From positions 240,694 to 304,693 of the forward strand of contig CATOTD010000001.1 in the NCBI GenBank assembly GCA_951812995.1: a stretch of 64,000 nt of DNA, in the 5' to 3' direction. The stretch is from an uncultured Gammaproteobacteria bacterium (GTDB lineage: Bacteria; Pseudomonadota; Gammaproteobacteria; Eutrophobiales; Eutrophobiaceae). Both the position numbers and the translations under genes were made by a program. The notes beneath the pieces were generated by a model. It did not search any database and had not been told where the DNA came from. It saw only the letters and a list, made by a program, of their open reading frames with translations. Shown one piece after another: positions 1 to 9,241 of this stretch (position 1 is its first letter; the number at the start of each line of letters is the position of its first letter).

Positions 1-314
1 TGATCAACCGAAGGCAATAGTGCGAATCGGCTCTTATACTCGCGACCATGTTGCTTAGACTCTTCATTGTCGTATTTACTTAGTAGGTCCCAGTCCAGCT
101 TTTCTTCCGTGTAATAATCTCGGCCACGAGACTTGCTAACTGCTCAATGTATTTCTTCTTTGTATTCTTTGTTTGTTGCGGTTGAGTTGCCTCTGTTTCG
201 ATCCCGTCTTTTGTGAGAACTTGCCTTTCTATCTAGCCATTTCTCATAGCGTGATTGGTCTACTATGCCGTCTAGGAATTTTGGTATCTGATATTTTCTA
301 GTCGCCATTGACAT
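1..314 (-). pseudogene. HNH-like hypothetical protein, interrupted by an in-frame TGA, truncated by window edge
   Basis: Reading leftward from ATG at 314 (or the in-frame ATG at 308) gives MSMATRKYQIPKFLDG, a basic stretch KASSHKRRDRNRGN, then an in-frame TGA at 144-146. The same frame continues without further stops to the window edge with SRGRDYYTEEKLDWDLLSKYD and KSRFALLPSVD. The basic block followed by GRDYYTGEKLDW and YDN resembles, from memory, a small conserved bacterial family often labelled hypothetical or HNH-like. That name is uncertain because the C-terminal half is outside the window. Continuation of the frame on both sides of the TGA points to one gene with a point nonsense mutation or a read error. 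Confidence 0.45.
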
Positions 315-347
315 TAACCGCTAACAATGATCTCCAGTGTCGATTTT

Positions 348-764
348 TTACTCGGTAATTTTTTTCTTAGTCGTTTTTTTCTTAGTCGTTTTTTTCTTAG
401 TCGTTTTTTTCTTAGTCGTTTTTTTCTTAGTCGTTTTTTTCTTAGTCGTTTCTTTCTTACTGGTTTTACTATCGCTACTAACACTCGGGGTGTTGTCAGC
501 TTCAGGCCATGAGTTGAAAGGGAATGGACGTTCTTCAGACTTAAATGTTATGTAGTGCAGTATTTGGGAGACGTACTTTGTTAAAGAACCGATAAAGTCA
601 AGTAATGGGGTATTTAATTCTGCCGTGATCAATTTCATAAAAAATTGAAAGGCAACAATCAGCCAAACCAGGCAAATAACAAAATAAAATATGATGCCAT
701 AAATCAGTATAAACAGGCCACGAGTCCATACATTTATATTCTTGGTGTTCTTTTTAATATCCAT
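348..764 (-). CDS. DUF4389 membrane protein with lysine-rich repeat tail
   Basis: Small inner-membrane protein of the DUF4389 family, function unknown. Conserved features are the WTRGLFILIYGIIFYFV membrane segment, a second hydrophobic stretch (WLIVAFQFFMKLITAEL), the LTKYVSQILHYITFKSEERPFPF block and a following proline-rich segment. I place the start at the ATG at 764 because GGAGG lies five bases upstream of it; the longer frame opening at 803 has no such site. Past the family domain the protein ends in about seven KKKTT-type pentapeptides encoded by a 15-bp tandem repeat. This makes a highly basic cytoplasmic tail that is not part of the family and may bind nucleic acid or acidic lipids (inference). 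Confidence 0.75.
   Translation of the reverse strand: MDIKKNTKNINVWTRGLFILIYGIIFYFVICLVWLIVAFQFFMKLITAELNTPLLDFIGSLTKYVSQILHYITFKSEERPFPFNSWPEADNTPSVSSDSKTSKKETTKKKTTKKKTTKKKTTKKKTTKKKTTKKKITE
361..455. repeat. 15-bp tandem repeat coding KKKTT
   Basis: Six consecutive 15-bp units (cttagtcgttttttt) lie at 366-455, plus a partial unit on the left; the last unit has one substitution. The unit length is a multiple of three, so copy-number change would keep the frame of the DUF4389 gene. Confidence 0.9.
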
Positions 765-995
765 CTTTACCTCCAGGTTGTTTTTCTTATCTATTGTAGT
801 CAATAATTCGTCATGGTGTAGAAAATCGCAATCAATAAATCATTATAATTCCGACAATAACATACGTTTATCCAGTCCAATCCGCCAATAGCGGCATAAT
901 CAGCACGCAGATAAGACCTGATCATGCATCATCTCATGCAAGCGTTTGATAATATGCTAATCTAGCAGTCAAATATTGAACAAAAGTACAACCCA

Positions 996-1268
996 ATGCA
1001 AGATAATCATGATGCCAGCATTATGTCATTTCCCTGTCAGTTTTCCATCAAGGCCATGGGATTGGCAGTCGCTGGATTTGATACGCTGGTAGCTGAAATC
1101 GTAAGAAAACATATCCCTGATTTACCTGAAGATGCTGTAGGGAGTCGCCTCAGTCAGGCAGGCAAATATATTTCTATAACCGTTACTGTGGAAGCGACGA
1201 GCAGACAACAGTTGGACAATATTTATCTTGAACTAACAGCGCATGAAAAGGTGTTGATGGCAATATGA
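996..1268 (+). CDS. ybeD: YbeD-like DUF493 protein
   Basis: A 90-residue protein of the UPF0250/DUF493 family, a small ferredoxin-like alpha/beta protein of uncertain role that sits just before lipB in many gammaproteobacteria. Recognisable segments are FPCQFSIKAMG near the N terminus and SRLSQAGKYISITVTVEATS in the second half. It overlaps lipB by four bases (ATGA), which implies translational coupling in a ybeD-lipB-lipA operon. Starts at residues 1 and 10 are both possible. Confidence 0.85.
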   Translation: MQDNHDASIMSFPCQFSIKAMGLAVAGFDTLVAEIVRKHIPDLPEDAVGSRLSQAGKYISITVTVEATSRQQLDNIYLELTAHEKVLMAI

Positions 1269-1903
1269 CCATACACTTAAAATATCTAGGATTGCAGGAT
1301 TATCCTACAACCTGTAACAGTATGCGTGAATTCAGTGTAAAGCGTGGAGAGCAAACGGATGATCAAATATGGTTTTTAGAGCATTTTCCCGTATATACAT
1401 TAGGGCTTGCCGGGAAGACAAGACATTTATTAAATACCGTTGATATTCCAGTGGTAAAAACAGACCGCGGCGGGCAGGTAACGTACCATGGGCCGGGCCA
1501 GTTAATTGCATATTTACTGATTGATTTGCATCGACGTCCCTACGCCATAAAGCAATTTGTGGCATTGATAGAGGAGTCTATCATGCACTGTTTACGTGAC
1601 TTTGGCGTTACAGCAGAGCGACAATCAGGGGCACCAGGCATTTATATCAACGGAGAAAAGATTGCGGCATTGGGTGTACGGATAAAAAAAGGCTGTACTT
1701 ATCATGGACTGGCATTAAATGTAGACATGGATCTCAGGCCCTTTGCCGGGATAAACCCCTGTGGTTATGAAGGCATGGTGTGTACTCAGTTAATTGACCA
1801 TAAGCAAGATATTCAATTTTCTGAAGTAAAGACGCGCCTATCTAATCACCTGCTTAACTATTTGGATATAAACAGAGATGTTTTGTCTGATGTTGCTTGT
1901 TAA
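1265..1903 (+). CDS. lipB: Octanoyl-[ACP]:protein N-octanoyltransferase LipB
   Basis: Transfers octanoyl groups from acyl carrier protein to lipoyl domains of 2-oxoacid dehydrogenases and the glycine cleavage H protein, the first step of lipoate assembly in the cytoplasm. The 212-residue length fits the family. The signature [13 protein letters not shown] is at residues 68-80. The catalytic lysine is K132 in GEKIAALGV and the acyl-accepting cysteine is C166 in NPCGYEG. The start overlaps ybeD by four bases and lipA follows 14 bases downstream, so the genes are probably co-transcribed. Confidence 0.97.
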   Translation: MTIHLKYLGLQDYPTTCNSMREFSVKRGEQTDDQIWFLEHFPVYTLGLAGKTRHLLNTVDIPVVKTDRGGQVTYHGPGQLIAYLLIDLHRRPYAIKQFVALIEESIMHCLRDFGVTAERQSGAPGIYINGEKIAALGVRIKKGCTYHGLALNVDMDLRPFAGINPCGYEGMVCTQLIDHKQDIQFSEVKTRLSNHLLNYLDINRDVLSDVAC

Positions 1904-1917
1904 TTAAAGGACGCTTC

Positions 1918-2877
1918 ATGTATCAAGATAATCTTTATAAACAACCCGCCCGCGATAAACGCGGCAAGCTGAAAACATCTAAAAATCCAGTCAAGATTGT
2001 GGTTGGTGAAGGTAGGCCATCGAGAAAGCCAGACTGGATAAGGGCAAAGGCACCTACCGCTAAAAAAGTATTAGATCTTAAAAAGTTGATACGCGAGCAT
2101 AAATTACATACCGTTTGCGAAGAGGCTGCCTGTCCCAATATTGGCGAATGTTTTGGTCGCGGTACAGCGACTTTCATGATCATGGGTGATATTTGTACGC
2201 GGCGATGCCCGTTTTGTGATGTCGCGCACGGTAAACCCAAGGGACTTGATCCTGAAGAACCCGCAAATTTGGCGCATGCAATAAAATTAATGCAGTTGCA
2301 GTACGTCGTCATTACTTCAGTTGATCGCGATGACTTATTGGATCGTGGTGCAGGTCATTTCGTTGATTGTATTAATGCCATAAGAGCCACGTGTCCTGCG
2401 ACAAAAATTGAAATACTGGTACCCGATTTTCGATCCAAGATTGATATTGCACTGGATATATTACAAAAAGCACCCCCCGATGTTTTTAATCATAATCTTG
2501 AAACAGTGCCAGACTTGTATCGAAAAGTAAGACCTGGGGCAGACTATGCGGCATCACTCGCGCTGATCAAAAAATTCAAACAAAAAAACCCGGCGGTCCC
2601 GACTAAATCTGGATTGATGTTGGGGCTTGGAGAGACGATAAAAGACGTTAAACAAGTATTAAAAGACTTAAGAAAAAACGACTGTGATATGCTGACAATT
2701 GGACAATATCTGCAACCCGGCCCTTATCATTTGCCCGTCGAACGTTATGTCTGCCCTGCAGCGTTTGAAGATCTGCGCATCTTTGCAACAGGTTTAGGTT
2801 TTAATAATGTAGCCAGTGCGCCGATGGTGAGATCTTCTTATCATGCTGATTTACAGGCCGTGGGCGGATCTTTTTAG
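1918..2877 (+). CDS. lipA: Lipoyl synthase LipA
   Basis: Radical SAM enzyme that inserts two sulfurs into the octanoyl chain made by LipB. With the start at 1918 the protein has 319 residues. It shows the auxiliary-cluster motif C67-x4-C72-x5-C78 and the radical SAM motif C93-x3-C97-x2-C100 (CTRRCPFC). The C-terminal RSS serine that ligates the auxiliary cluster is present in VRSSYHAD. I chose 1918 over the upstream frame opening at 1897 because AAAGGA precedes it at good spacing and the upstream start lies inside lipB. Third gene of the ybeD-lipB-lipA unit; it converges on xseA. Confidence 0.97.
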   Translation: MYQDNLYKQPARDKRGKLKTSKNPVKIVVGEGRPSRKPDWIRAKAPTAKKVLDLKKLIREHKLHTVCEEAACPNIGECFGRGTATFMIMGDICTRRCPFCDVAHGKPKGLDPEEPANLAHAIKLMQLQYVVITSVDRDDLLDRGAGHFVDCINAIRATCPATKIEILVPDFRSKIDIALDILQKAPPDVFNHNLETVPDLYRKVRPGADYAASLALIKKFKQKNPAVPTKSGLMLGLGETIKDVKQVLKDLRKNDCDMLTIGQYLQPGPYHLPVERYVCPAAFEDLRIFATGLGFNNVASAPMVRSSYHADLQAVGGSF

Positions 2878-2936
2878 ACATTATGCGCAACCAGCATTGT
2901 TATTCGCTATTTAAGTAGGCAATCAGGAAAAATCAT

Positions 2937-4295
2937 TTACTTTTCATGAATCTTGTTAATGATTGCATCGATATCTGCTTTTGCCAGTCGTATGCGGAGC
3001 CCATCACCTGGGCAAAGATTGCTTGTATTTTTAATGATCGCGCCTGTTTCAAGCGCTGTGACAATAGCATAACCTCTTTCCAGGGTAGCAATAGGGCTGA
3101 CTGTTTGCAGTATCTGCGCCAGCCTGGATAGTTCGCTATTATATTTTTCAAGCACCCGCATTATCGCTTTTTCAAACTGCAACTGGAGGTGTTTTACTGT
3201 TTCAATTTGCTGATAAATTGTGTGTGCGGGATTGAGTGCATTTATTTTGTTGTACCATCTGGAGAGTTCAACTTTCCTGGCAGATAAGTTATTTTCAACC
3301 TGATATTTAATCCGCATGGCATACGCATCAGTGCGTTGCATTAATTCAGTAAGTCGTTGTTGCGGATGTGGTAATTGCATCGATAATAATTCAACCCGAC
3401 GTTGCAGGTTCTGAATATATTGTTTTTGACGGTGAATTAGTCGTGCTTCGTGATGTTGCAATTTTGCCAGGACTTCAGCGCAGTCAGGACTCACTAACGC
3501 TGCTGCCGTTGATGGTGTTGAAGCCCGATAATCAGCAACGAAGTCGGCAATGGTAAAGTCGACCTCATGCCCTACGCCACTGATAATGGGTATAACCGCA
3601 TCAAATATTGCACGGGCGACGATTTCTTCATTAAATGACCAAAGATCTTCTATGGAGCCACCACCACGCGCCAGAATTAACACATCACACGCCTTACGTT
3701 GGTCGGCGAGATTAATTGCCTCGGCTATTTTTATGGCGGAACCTGCTCCTTGCACGGGCACTGGAAAAATGATCACCTTGCCGTAAGGATAGCGGCGTTT
3801 GAGTACACTGAGTATATCTTGCACAGCGGCACCTGTTTTGGACGTGATGATGCCGATAGTTTTCGGGAATTGGGGGCATGGTTTCTTATGTGCCTCGGCA
3901 AATAAACCCTCGGCTGCGAGTTTTTGTTTCAAGGCCTCAAATGCGATTTGTAATGCGCCGGCACCCGCGGGTTTCAATGTTTCGATAATCAGTTGATATT
4001 CGCCACGGCCTTCAAATAATCCAATATTGGCTCGGGCCATTACCTGCATACCATTTTCAGGATTAAAACGCATTCCAGATTGACGATTCTTGAACATGAC
4101 ACATCGAACCTGGGCGGTGCTGTCTTTTAAGATGAAGTAGAGATGCCCTGATGCGGGTTTCGCAAGGTTCGACATCTCACCCTGCACCCAGATTGCCGGA
4201 AAGACATCTTCAAGCACACTTTTTACCTGACGATTTAGACGGCTGACTGTGTAAACATCATTGCTATCGGGTAATTTATTTTTATTGGATACCAT
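2937..4295 (-). CDS. xseA: Exodeoxyribonuclease VII large subunit
   Basis: Large subunit of exonuclease VII, which degrades single-stranded DNA with XseB during repair. The 452 residues fit the family. The N-terminal OB fold covers about residues 15-115 (VSRLNRQVKSVLEDVFPAIW, then GHLYFILKD). The catalytic domain shows GIITSKTGAAVQDIL, ARGGGSIEDLWSFNEE and SGVGHEVDFTIADFVAD, followed by a long helical region. The gene is divergent from guaB, as in Escherichia coli, with about 100 bases between the starts. xseB is not adjacent. Confidence 0.97.
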   Translation of the reverse strand: MVSNKNKLPDSNDVYTVSRLNRQVKSVLEDVFPAIWVQGEMSNLAKPASGHLYFILKDSTAQVRCVMFKNRQSGMRFNPENGMQVMARANIGLFEGRGEYQLIIETLKPAGAGALQIAFEALKQKLAAEGLFAEAHKKPCPQFPKTIGIITSKTGAAVQDILSVLKRRYPYGKVIIFPVPVQGAGSAIKIAEAINLADQRKACDVLILARGGGSIEDLWSFNEEIVARAIFDAVIPIISGVGHEVDFTIADFVADYRASTPSTAAALVSPDCAEVLAKLQHHEARLIHRQKQYIQNLQRRVELLSMQLPHPQQRLTELMQRTDAYAMRIKYQVENNLSARKVELSRWYNKINALNPAHTIYQQIETVKHLQLQFEKAIMRVLEKYNSELSRLAQILQTVSPIATLERGYAIVTALETGAIIKNTSNLCPGDGLRIRLAKADIDAIINKIHEK

Positions 4296-4340
4296 GCTTT
4301 TATATTAAGGGAAAAATAGGCTGAACAAAATATTAGCGGT

Positions 4341-4368
4341 TTGTCGTTATGCGAGTTGGGACTATAAT
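4341..4368 (+). promoter_or_regulatory. Sigma70-type promoter of guaB
   Basis: TTGTCG at 4341-4346 and a consensus TATAAT at 4363-4368 are separated by 16 bases and lie 32 bases upstream of the guaB ATG. The promoter survives although its gene is truncated, so it would now transcribe into the adjacent IS256-type transposase. Confidence 0.6.
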
Positions 4369-4399
4369 TGCCAGTCAATTTATTTAATATATACCTGCC

Positions 4400-4690
4400 A
4401 TGATTATTGCCGAAGAAGCACTTACCTTTGATGATGTTTTATTAATGCCGAATTATTCTGCCATCTTGCCGCACGAAACCTCATTACAAACCCTGTTGAC
4501 ACGCGACATAACCCTGAACATTCCAATAATATCGGCGGCCATGGATACGGTGACTGAATCTGGTCTGGCAATCGCCTTGGCGCAGGCGGGTGGGATCGGC
4601 ATTATTCATAAAAATATGAGCCCTGAATCGCAGGCGAGGAATGTACAGCGCGTAAAAAAATATGAGAGCGGCGTGATCAAAGAGTTATAA
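4400..4690 (+). pseudogene. guaB: IMP dehydrogenase, N-terminal fragment cut by IS-A
   Basis: The first ~93 codons of IMP dehydrogenase, the committed enzyme of GMP synthesis, normally about 490 residues. Segments [31 protein letters not shown] and [11 protein letters not shown] match the N-terminal barrel strands. The reading follows the family up to KKYESGVIK and then enters IS-A, whose left end is at 4682, stopping at 4688-4690. The CBS domains, the NAD and IMP sites and the catalytic cysteine loop are absent, and no distal guaB or guaA appears anywhere in the window. If this is the only copy, the cell would need salvaged guanine; a second copy elsewhere is equally possible. Confidence 0.93.
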
Positions 4691-6053
4691 CCGAATCTGG
4701 TGTCTGAATAGGTTGAAGTATGCGGCGTGCCTTGCTGGAATCGGTTTTGTCTAGCAATCAAAAGTAACAAGAGGAGTACGCCACACATGACAAACAATAC
4801 TGTGATTGATCTGGGTACACCAGAGGGCATTGATCCACTGACAGAGTTACTCAGATCTGGTGCGAAGCAGTTAATCACCGAAGCTGTCCAGGCAGAGCCA
4901 GATGCGTTGATGACGCAGTATGATGATCAAAAAACGGCTGACGGACGACAGCGCGTTGTCCGCAGTGGCCATCATCCCGAACGAGAGGTGATTACAGGGC
5001 TTGGCAAGGTCAGCGTTGAGGTGCCGAAGATTTGTCACCGTGAAGGTACGCCAGAATGTTTTCAATCTCTGGTTGTACCGCCCTACATCCGGCGCACAGC
5101 GACCCTGGATGCGGCGATTCCCTGGCTTTATTTGAAAGGTGTTTCGAGTGGTCAGATGCAAAGTGCACTGGAAGCGATTGTCGGACTGGAGGCTAAAGGG
5201 CTGTCGGCCAATGTCGTGGGTTGTTTGAAACGGCAATGGGAAGCTACATACAAGCAATGGTGTACACGTTCCGTGGCGGATGAATGGGTCTATATCTGGA
5301 CTGATGGCATCTACAGTGGTCTTCGAGGCGACGATGGCCGATTGTGCTGTCTGGTTATCATCGGCGTGAACAGCCGCGGTCAGAAGCACTTTCTGTCGAT
5401 TGAAGAGGGTGTCAGGGAATCGAAACAGCGCTGGCGAGCAGTGTTGTTGTCGTTGCAACAAAGAGGCTTGGGTCAGCCCCGAAGCTGGCCATTGGCGATG
5501 GTGCTTTGGGTTTCTGGGCAGCCCTTGAGGCAGTGTATCCAGAGACTGATGTGCAACGTTGCTGGATGCACAAGACCGGCAATGTGCTGAACTATCTGCC
5601 CAAGTCTGTTCAGGAGAAAGCAAAGCAGGGTCTGGATGGCAGAGGGCCGCGTTGACGCAGAGCAGGTGTTCGATGACTTTGAGGAACGTTTCGGTGCAAA
5701 GTATCCCAAGGCAGTGGCATGCTTATCGAAAGACCGTGATGCGTTGCTGGCATTTTATGACTTTCCAGCAGAGCACTGGAGCCACATCAGGACAACGAAT
5801 GTCACCCCGTCGAGATTTGCGACAATCCGGCATAGAACACGCCAGGCCAAAGGTTGTGTCACGCGGAATACGATGCTGACGATGATCTACAAGATGGGAT
5901 TATGCGCCGAAGATTCCTGGCGCAAATTGAGAGGCTTCAGACACTTGGCAAAGGTGATTGAAGGCGTGAAGCTTAAAGATGGAATCGAGGTCACTGAGAA
6001 CGACAAGGCAGCCGCATGATTAACTTGTTAGACACTACTTTTGACAACAGCTC
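4682..6053 (+). mobile_element. IS-A copy 1 (IS256 family, 1372 bp)
   Basis: Ends were set by comparing three copies in the window. The left end starts gagttataaccg at 4682 and the right end finishes gacaacagctc at 6053; the two 24-bp ends match as imperfect inverted repeats at 15 positions. The left flank is guaB and the right flank is internal sequence of a different IS256 element (IS-B), with no target duplication. The junction is therefore probably a product of recombination between IS-A copies or of a deletion, not a simple insertion. Confidence 0.85.
4787..6019 (+). pseudogene. IS256-family transposase of IS-A copy 1, two frameshifts
   Basis: Translation starts at ATG 4787 behind AGAGGAG. 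The frame is open to about 5480 (PEGIDPLTELLRSGAKQLI, then WTDGIYSGLRGDDGRL with the first catalytic Asp). It then shifts: LAIGDGALGFWAALEAVYPE with the second Asp and WMHKTGNVLNYLPKSVQEKA are in another frame. The original frame returns at about 5636 (MAEGRVDAEQVFDDFEERFG). Compared with copy 3, the first lesion is a one-base loss and the second an 11-base loss at 5630. At the position of the third catalytic residue the copy reads TTNVTPSRF, where the family usually has Glu (TTNxxES), so the DDE triad looks incomplete even without the frameshifts. Confidence 0.85.
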
Positions 6054-6970
6054 ATCGGTCTGACGGGTGGAGGATGTCACCGCAGCATTGTGGGGTACCC
6101 GTGTCAGCTTAGGGACTATTTCAAAGCTCAACCAGCGTATCTATGGGCAGATTGAAGAGTGGCGTAATCGCCCCATAGGGAGTGATTTCCCTTATGTATA
6201 CCTGGACGGTGTTGTGCTCAAACGCAGTTGGGGCGGTGCAGTGAAGAACGTTTCTGTTCTAGTCGCCATAGGTGTTGGGGACGATGGCTACCACCGCATT
6301 CCAGGGATTGTTGAAGGGACTAAGGAGGATAAGGCGGGATGGTCAGGATCCCTGCGTCATTTGCAGGCACGCGGTCTCAAGGGCATCAGGTTGGTGCTCA
6401 GTGATGCCTGTCTTGGGCGCCAGGAGTCGATAGGTGACTTCTACCCTGATGCTGGCTGGCAGCGTTGTATTGTGCACTGCTACCGCAACGTCTTCAGTCA
6501 TGTGTCTCGTGGTCGTGTCAAAGAAGTCTCTCGCATGTTGCAGGCTATCCATGCATCTGAATATCTGGAATCTGCCAGGCATAAGGCCACGGAGGTCGAG
6601 AAGAAACTCAGGGACATGAAGTTATCGAGTGCGGCGGATTGGCTGGGTAGTGCATGGAAGAGACCCTGACGTATTATCGGTTTCTGGCAGAGCACTGGAT
6701 TCGCATTCGGACTAACAATCCTTTGGAGCGGATTATTCGAGAAATCAGGCGGCGAACACGAGTAGTGTGTGCATTCCCGGATGGCAACTCGGCGTTGATG
6801 CTTTGTGCGGCAAGGCTAAGACACATCGCGGGGAGCTAGTGGGGAACGCGGACATATCTGAACATGGATTTGCTCCAAGAGATGGATAAAGAAAAGGATT
6901 TTCAGATCGCGTAACAACCAGATTTAAGGGAAAGCCAAATCAGAAAGTGCGAAAGATTATTGACACTACC
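6054..6970 (+). mobile_element. IS-B copy 1, 3' part only (IS256 family)
   Basis: Sequence from 6054 matches the interior and right end of the fuller IS-B copy at 23540-26215, starting at the shared tcggtctgacgggtgg and ending with the shared right end gaaagattattgacactacc at 6970. The left third of the element is missing because IS-A copy 1 abuts it. The right inverted repeat pairs with aatcatctttcgca at the left end of copy 2. Confidence 0.8.
6067..6839 (+). pseudogene. IS256-family transposase of IS-B copy 1, 5'-truncated and frameshifted
   Basis: Begins inside the gene at RVEDVTAALWGTRVSLGTIS. The two catalytic Asp regions are visible (FPYVYLDGVVLKRSWGG and IRLVLSDACLGRQESIGD), as is the helical region QRCIVHCYRNVFSHV. 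A one-base loss near 6650 separates this frame from the C-terminal piece LTYYRFLAEHWIRIRTNNPL with the catalytic Glu in NNPLERIIREIRRRTR. It cannot make an active enzyme. Confidence 0.85.
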
Positions 6971-7091
6971 TTTATGATTGGATAAGTAATTGTATATAAT
7001 ATGCTTAATTATTAACCGATCAGTATTTAAATATAAAAATGGATTGTAAATTATTGATAATAAATATATAATTAATTACTTTGCTTATTTA

Positions 7092-8191
7092 AGGAACATC
7101 TGATCAATTAAGGATTTTCAAGCAAGTGGGCATCACTGTGCTCGATAGTAGCGAGCATTGAACGTCTTGCACATTACGCTCTTTCATTTCTCTTGTCCCG
7201 GCCTACTGTTTTCAGCTATCGCCCCTATTCCAGGCGTACTAAGCCACTGATAGCCGTAATAATTGTTTCTTTGATAGCATAAGATTAATCAGGGCACAGT
7301 GGGCAAACAGGTGGTTCGCATTCTTGCCTGGCCCTTTGAATCTGACTTTGGTAAATCCATATTGTCGCTGCATGATATGAAAGACATGCTCAACCTTGGC
7401 ACGGACTTTGGATTTGTGCCGGTTTTTAGCCTTGTCCTGTTCGGTCAGTTTGCGGTGACGTGAGCCTTTGACCTGGGTGTAGTCTTTTACCTTGGGGTCA
7501 TTATCCTTGAGTACGGATTGCTGACCCGCATAGGCACTATCTCCCCAAAGACGGGTCTCTTCTCCATGCAGCAGGTCTCCAGGTACCTGTGAGTCGTGGA
7601 CATTGGCTGGTGTGGCAACAACAGAGTGTATCAGTTTGGTTTTGCTATCCACACCGATGTGTGCCTTCATGCCAAAGTACCATGGCTTGCCTTGTTTGGT
7701 CTGATGCCTATCAGGGTCACGGGTGTTGCTTTTGTTCTTGGTGGCGGTAGGCGCATTGATGATGGTCGCATCAACAATAGTGCCTTTGGATACTTTCATG
7801 CCGTTTTCCTCCAGATAGACGGCAACAGCATCAAACAGGGCAACTCCGAGCTTGTTCTCCTCCAGTAGATGACGGCATTGACAGCGGGTGGTTGCATCTG
7901 GCACGGGTTCCTGACCTAAGTCTATCTGGGCAAAACACCGCATGGCAGGTGTGTCATATAAAGCCGCTTCTGTGGCAGGATCAGATAAGGCAAACCAGTG
8001 TTGCAGGAAGTAGATTCTCAGCATGCGTTCCAGGCCCACCGGACGGCGACCAGCAGGGGTTGGGGTAATGAGGCTCAATTACTGCAGTCAGCGCTTGCCA
8101 GGGAATGAGCTGATTCATCTCTTCGAGAAATATCTCTTTGCGTGTCTGCTTGCGGTATTATCGCATATTATGGCATTAATCAGAGGTTTCT
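7092..8191 (-). mobile_element. IS-E (IS5 family, about 1.1 kb)
   Basis: Bounded by inverted repeats: aaggaacatctgatcaat on the left (from 7091) and, read on the other strand, aagaaacctctgattaat on the right (8174-8192), matching at 14 of 18 positions. The right end replaces the last codons of tupA. The left end abuts AT-rich sequence (6971-7091) in which I see no gene. Confidence 0.7.
7239..8160 (-). pseudogene. IS5-family transposase of IS-E, frameshifted near the N terminus
   Basis: The long frame (7239-8078) carries [20 protein letters not shown], the Asp in GTIVDATIINAPTATKN, KAHIGVDSKTKLIHSVV, the second Asp in RLWGDSAYAGQQ and the YREK-type end RAKVEHVFHIMQRQYGFTK. The start region [20 protein letters not shown] is in a different frame, and the shift lies at about 8050 in the run ccccaacccc. 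Compared with IS-F at 30 kb, the start codon region was also lost by deletion between two ataccgcaa repeats. IS5 transposases are about 320-330 residues; the uninterrupted part here is 279. Confidence 0.85.
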
Positions 8192-8948
8192 TAATGATTG
8201 CTTGTGCTTTGGCACCCGTTAAAAACTTAATGTATTGTTCTGCCAGCCGATTATTGACGTGACTATGGCGTTTCGGATTAACCGCAATCACATGGTAGGG
8301 GTTATATAAGACAGCGTCGCCCTGGTATTGAATAGTCAGATTTATTTTATCTTTAAAGGCTAGGTAAGTGCCACGATCCGTTAGTGTGTATGCTTGCATG
8401 TCGTCTGCCAATAACAATACCGATGCCATGCCTGCGCCTGCTTGTACGTACCAGTCTGGTTTAGGCCATAGATTATTGTCTTGCCAAAGCAATAATTCTT
8501 TTTGATGTGTGCCGGAGTTGTCACCTCTTGAAATAAATTGACTACCCGCAGTATAGATATTATTGAATGCATCAAATATAGAATTTGCCCGCATTGTATT
8601 TGCTGGATCATTTGCCGGACCCAGCAAAATGAAATCATTATGCATCACTGGATAACGTTTAATCCCATGCCCCGCACTTATAAACTGCGCCTCATCTTCT
8701 GGAACATGCGTCAACAATACATCAACATCACCCTGTTCGCCCAAACGCAAAGCTTGGCTGGAACTGGTTGTAATAATATTGATTTTTACACGGTGTTCTT
8801 TTTCAAAAACTGGATTTAATAATGACATTAAACCAGAATTTTCTGTTGTCGTTGTTATCGCCAGACGTAACGTGTTGGCTTCAGCATGTGTCAAAGAAAA
8901 TATTGAACACAAGAACAACGCCATGTTGAGTTTTCGGATAATCTGCAT
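8115..8948 (-). CDS. tupA: Tungstate-binding periplasmic protein TupA, 3' end replaced by IS-E sequence
   Basis: Substrate-binding protein of a TupABC-type tungstate ABC importer. A signal peptide ([20 protein letters not shown], ending HAEA) is followed by the oxyanion loop [53 protein letters not shown] and the late [12 protein letters not shown], all typical of the family. I start at 8948; upstream extension to 9059 lacks signal-peptide character. After [11 protein letters not shown] the frame enters the IS-E end, replacing the last dozen or so native residues with about 20 IS-derived ones. The membrane and ATPase genes tupBC are not present next to it. Ligand binding could survive, but transport would need tupBC elsewhere. 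Confidence 0.8.
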   Translation of the reverse strand: MQIIRKLNMALFLCSIFSLTHAEANTLRLAITTTTENSGLMSLLNPVFEKEHRVKINIITTSSSQALRLGEQGDVDVLLTHVPEDEAQFISAGHGIKRYPVMHNDFILLGPANDPANTMRANSIFDAFNNIYTAGSQFISRGDNSGTHQKELLLWQDNNLWPKPDWYVQAGAGMASVLLLADDMQAYTLTDRGTYLAFKDKINLTIQYQGDAVLYNPYHVIAVNPKRHSHVNNRLAEQYIKFLTGAKAQAIIKKPLINAIICDNTASRHAKRYFSKR

Positions 8949-9037
8949 AATTTTATCACATGATAATGCAACGTCTTTGCTTGACTTGAATATTATAGTA
9001 ATTATGCTTTTAGCGAGTACGAAAACAAACCACTCGG

Positions 9038-9205
9038 ATGAAGACTGAAATTGCAACAAATATTAATGGCTATCAGAAAACCCGTAAATTTAAATTACTG
9101 ATGGATGCTATCTTTAAGCATGCGGGCCTGGATCAATCACAGACATATTTCGCCCTGGCATTGTATTCACGGCTATACGGAAAAACCATAGAACGTGTCG
9201 CTTAA
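9038..9205 (+). CDS. Small hypothetical protein, 55 residues
   Basis: An open frame between tupA and miaB reading MKTEIATNINGYQKTRKFKL and ending LALYSRLYGKTIERVA. Amino acid composition is protein-like (mixed helical, basic N-terminal half) and the frame ends 36 bases before miaB. There is no convincing ribosome-binding site and I recognise no family. It could be a real small gene or the remnant of a larger one. Confidence 0.3.
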   Translation: MKTEIATNINGYQKTRKFKLLMDAIFKHAGLDQSQTYFALALYSRLYGKTIERVA

Positions 9206-9241
9206 CTAGCTCCTTTTTAACCGCTGTAAACTGGATAATTA

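Noticed and set aside
337..555. Plus-strand frames of FFLVV and FFLSR repeats
   Set aside because: These are antisense shadows of the 15-bp repeat coding the lysine tail of the DUF4389 gene.
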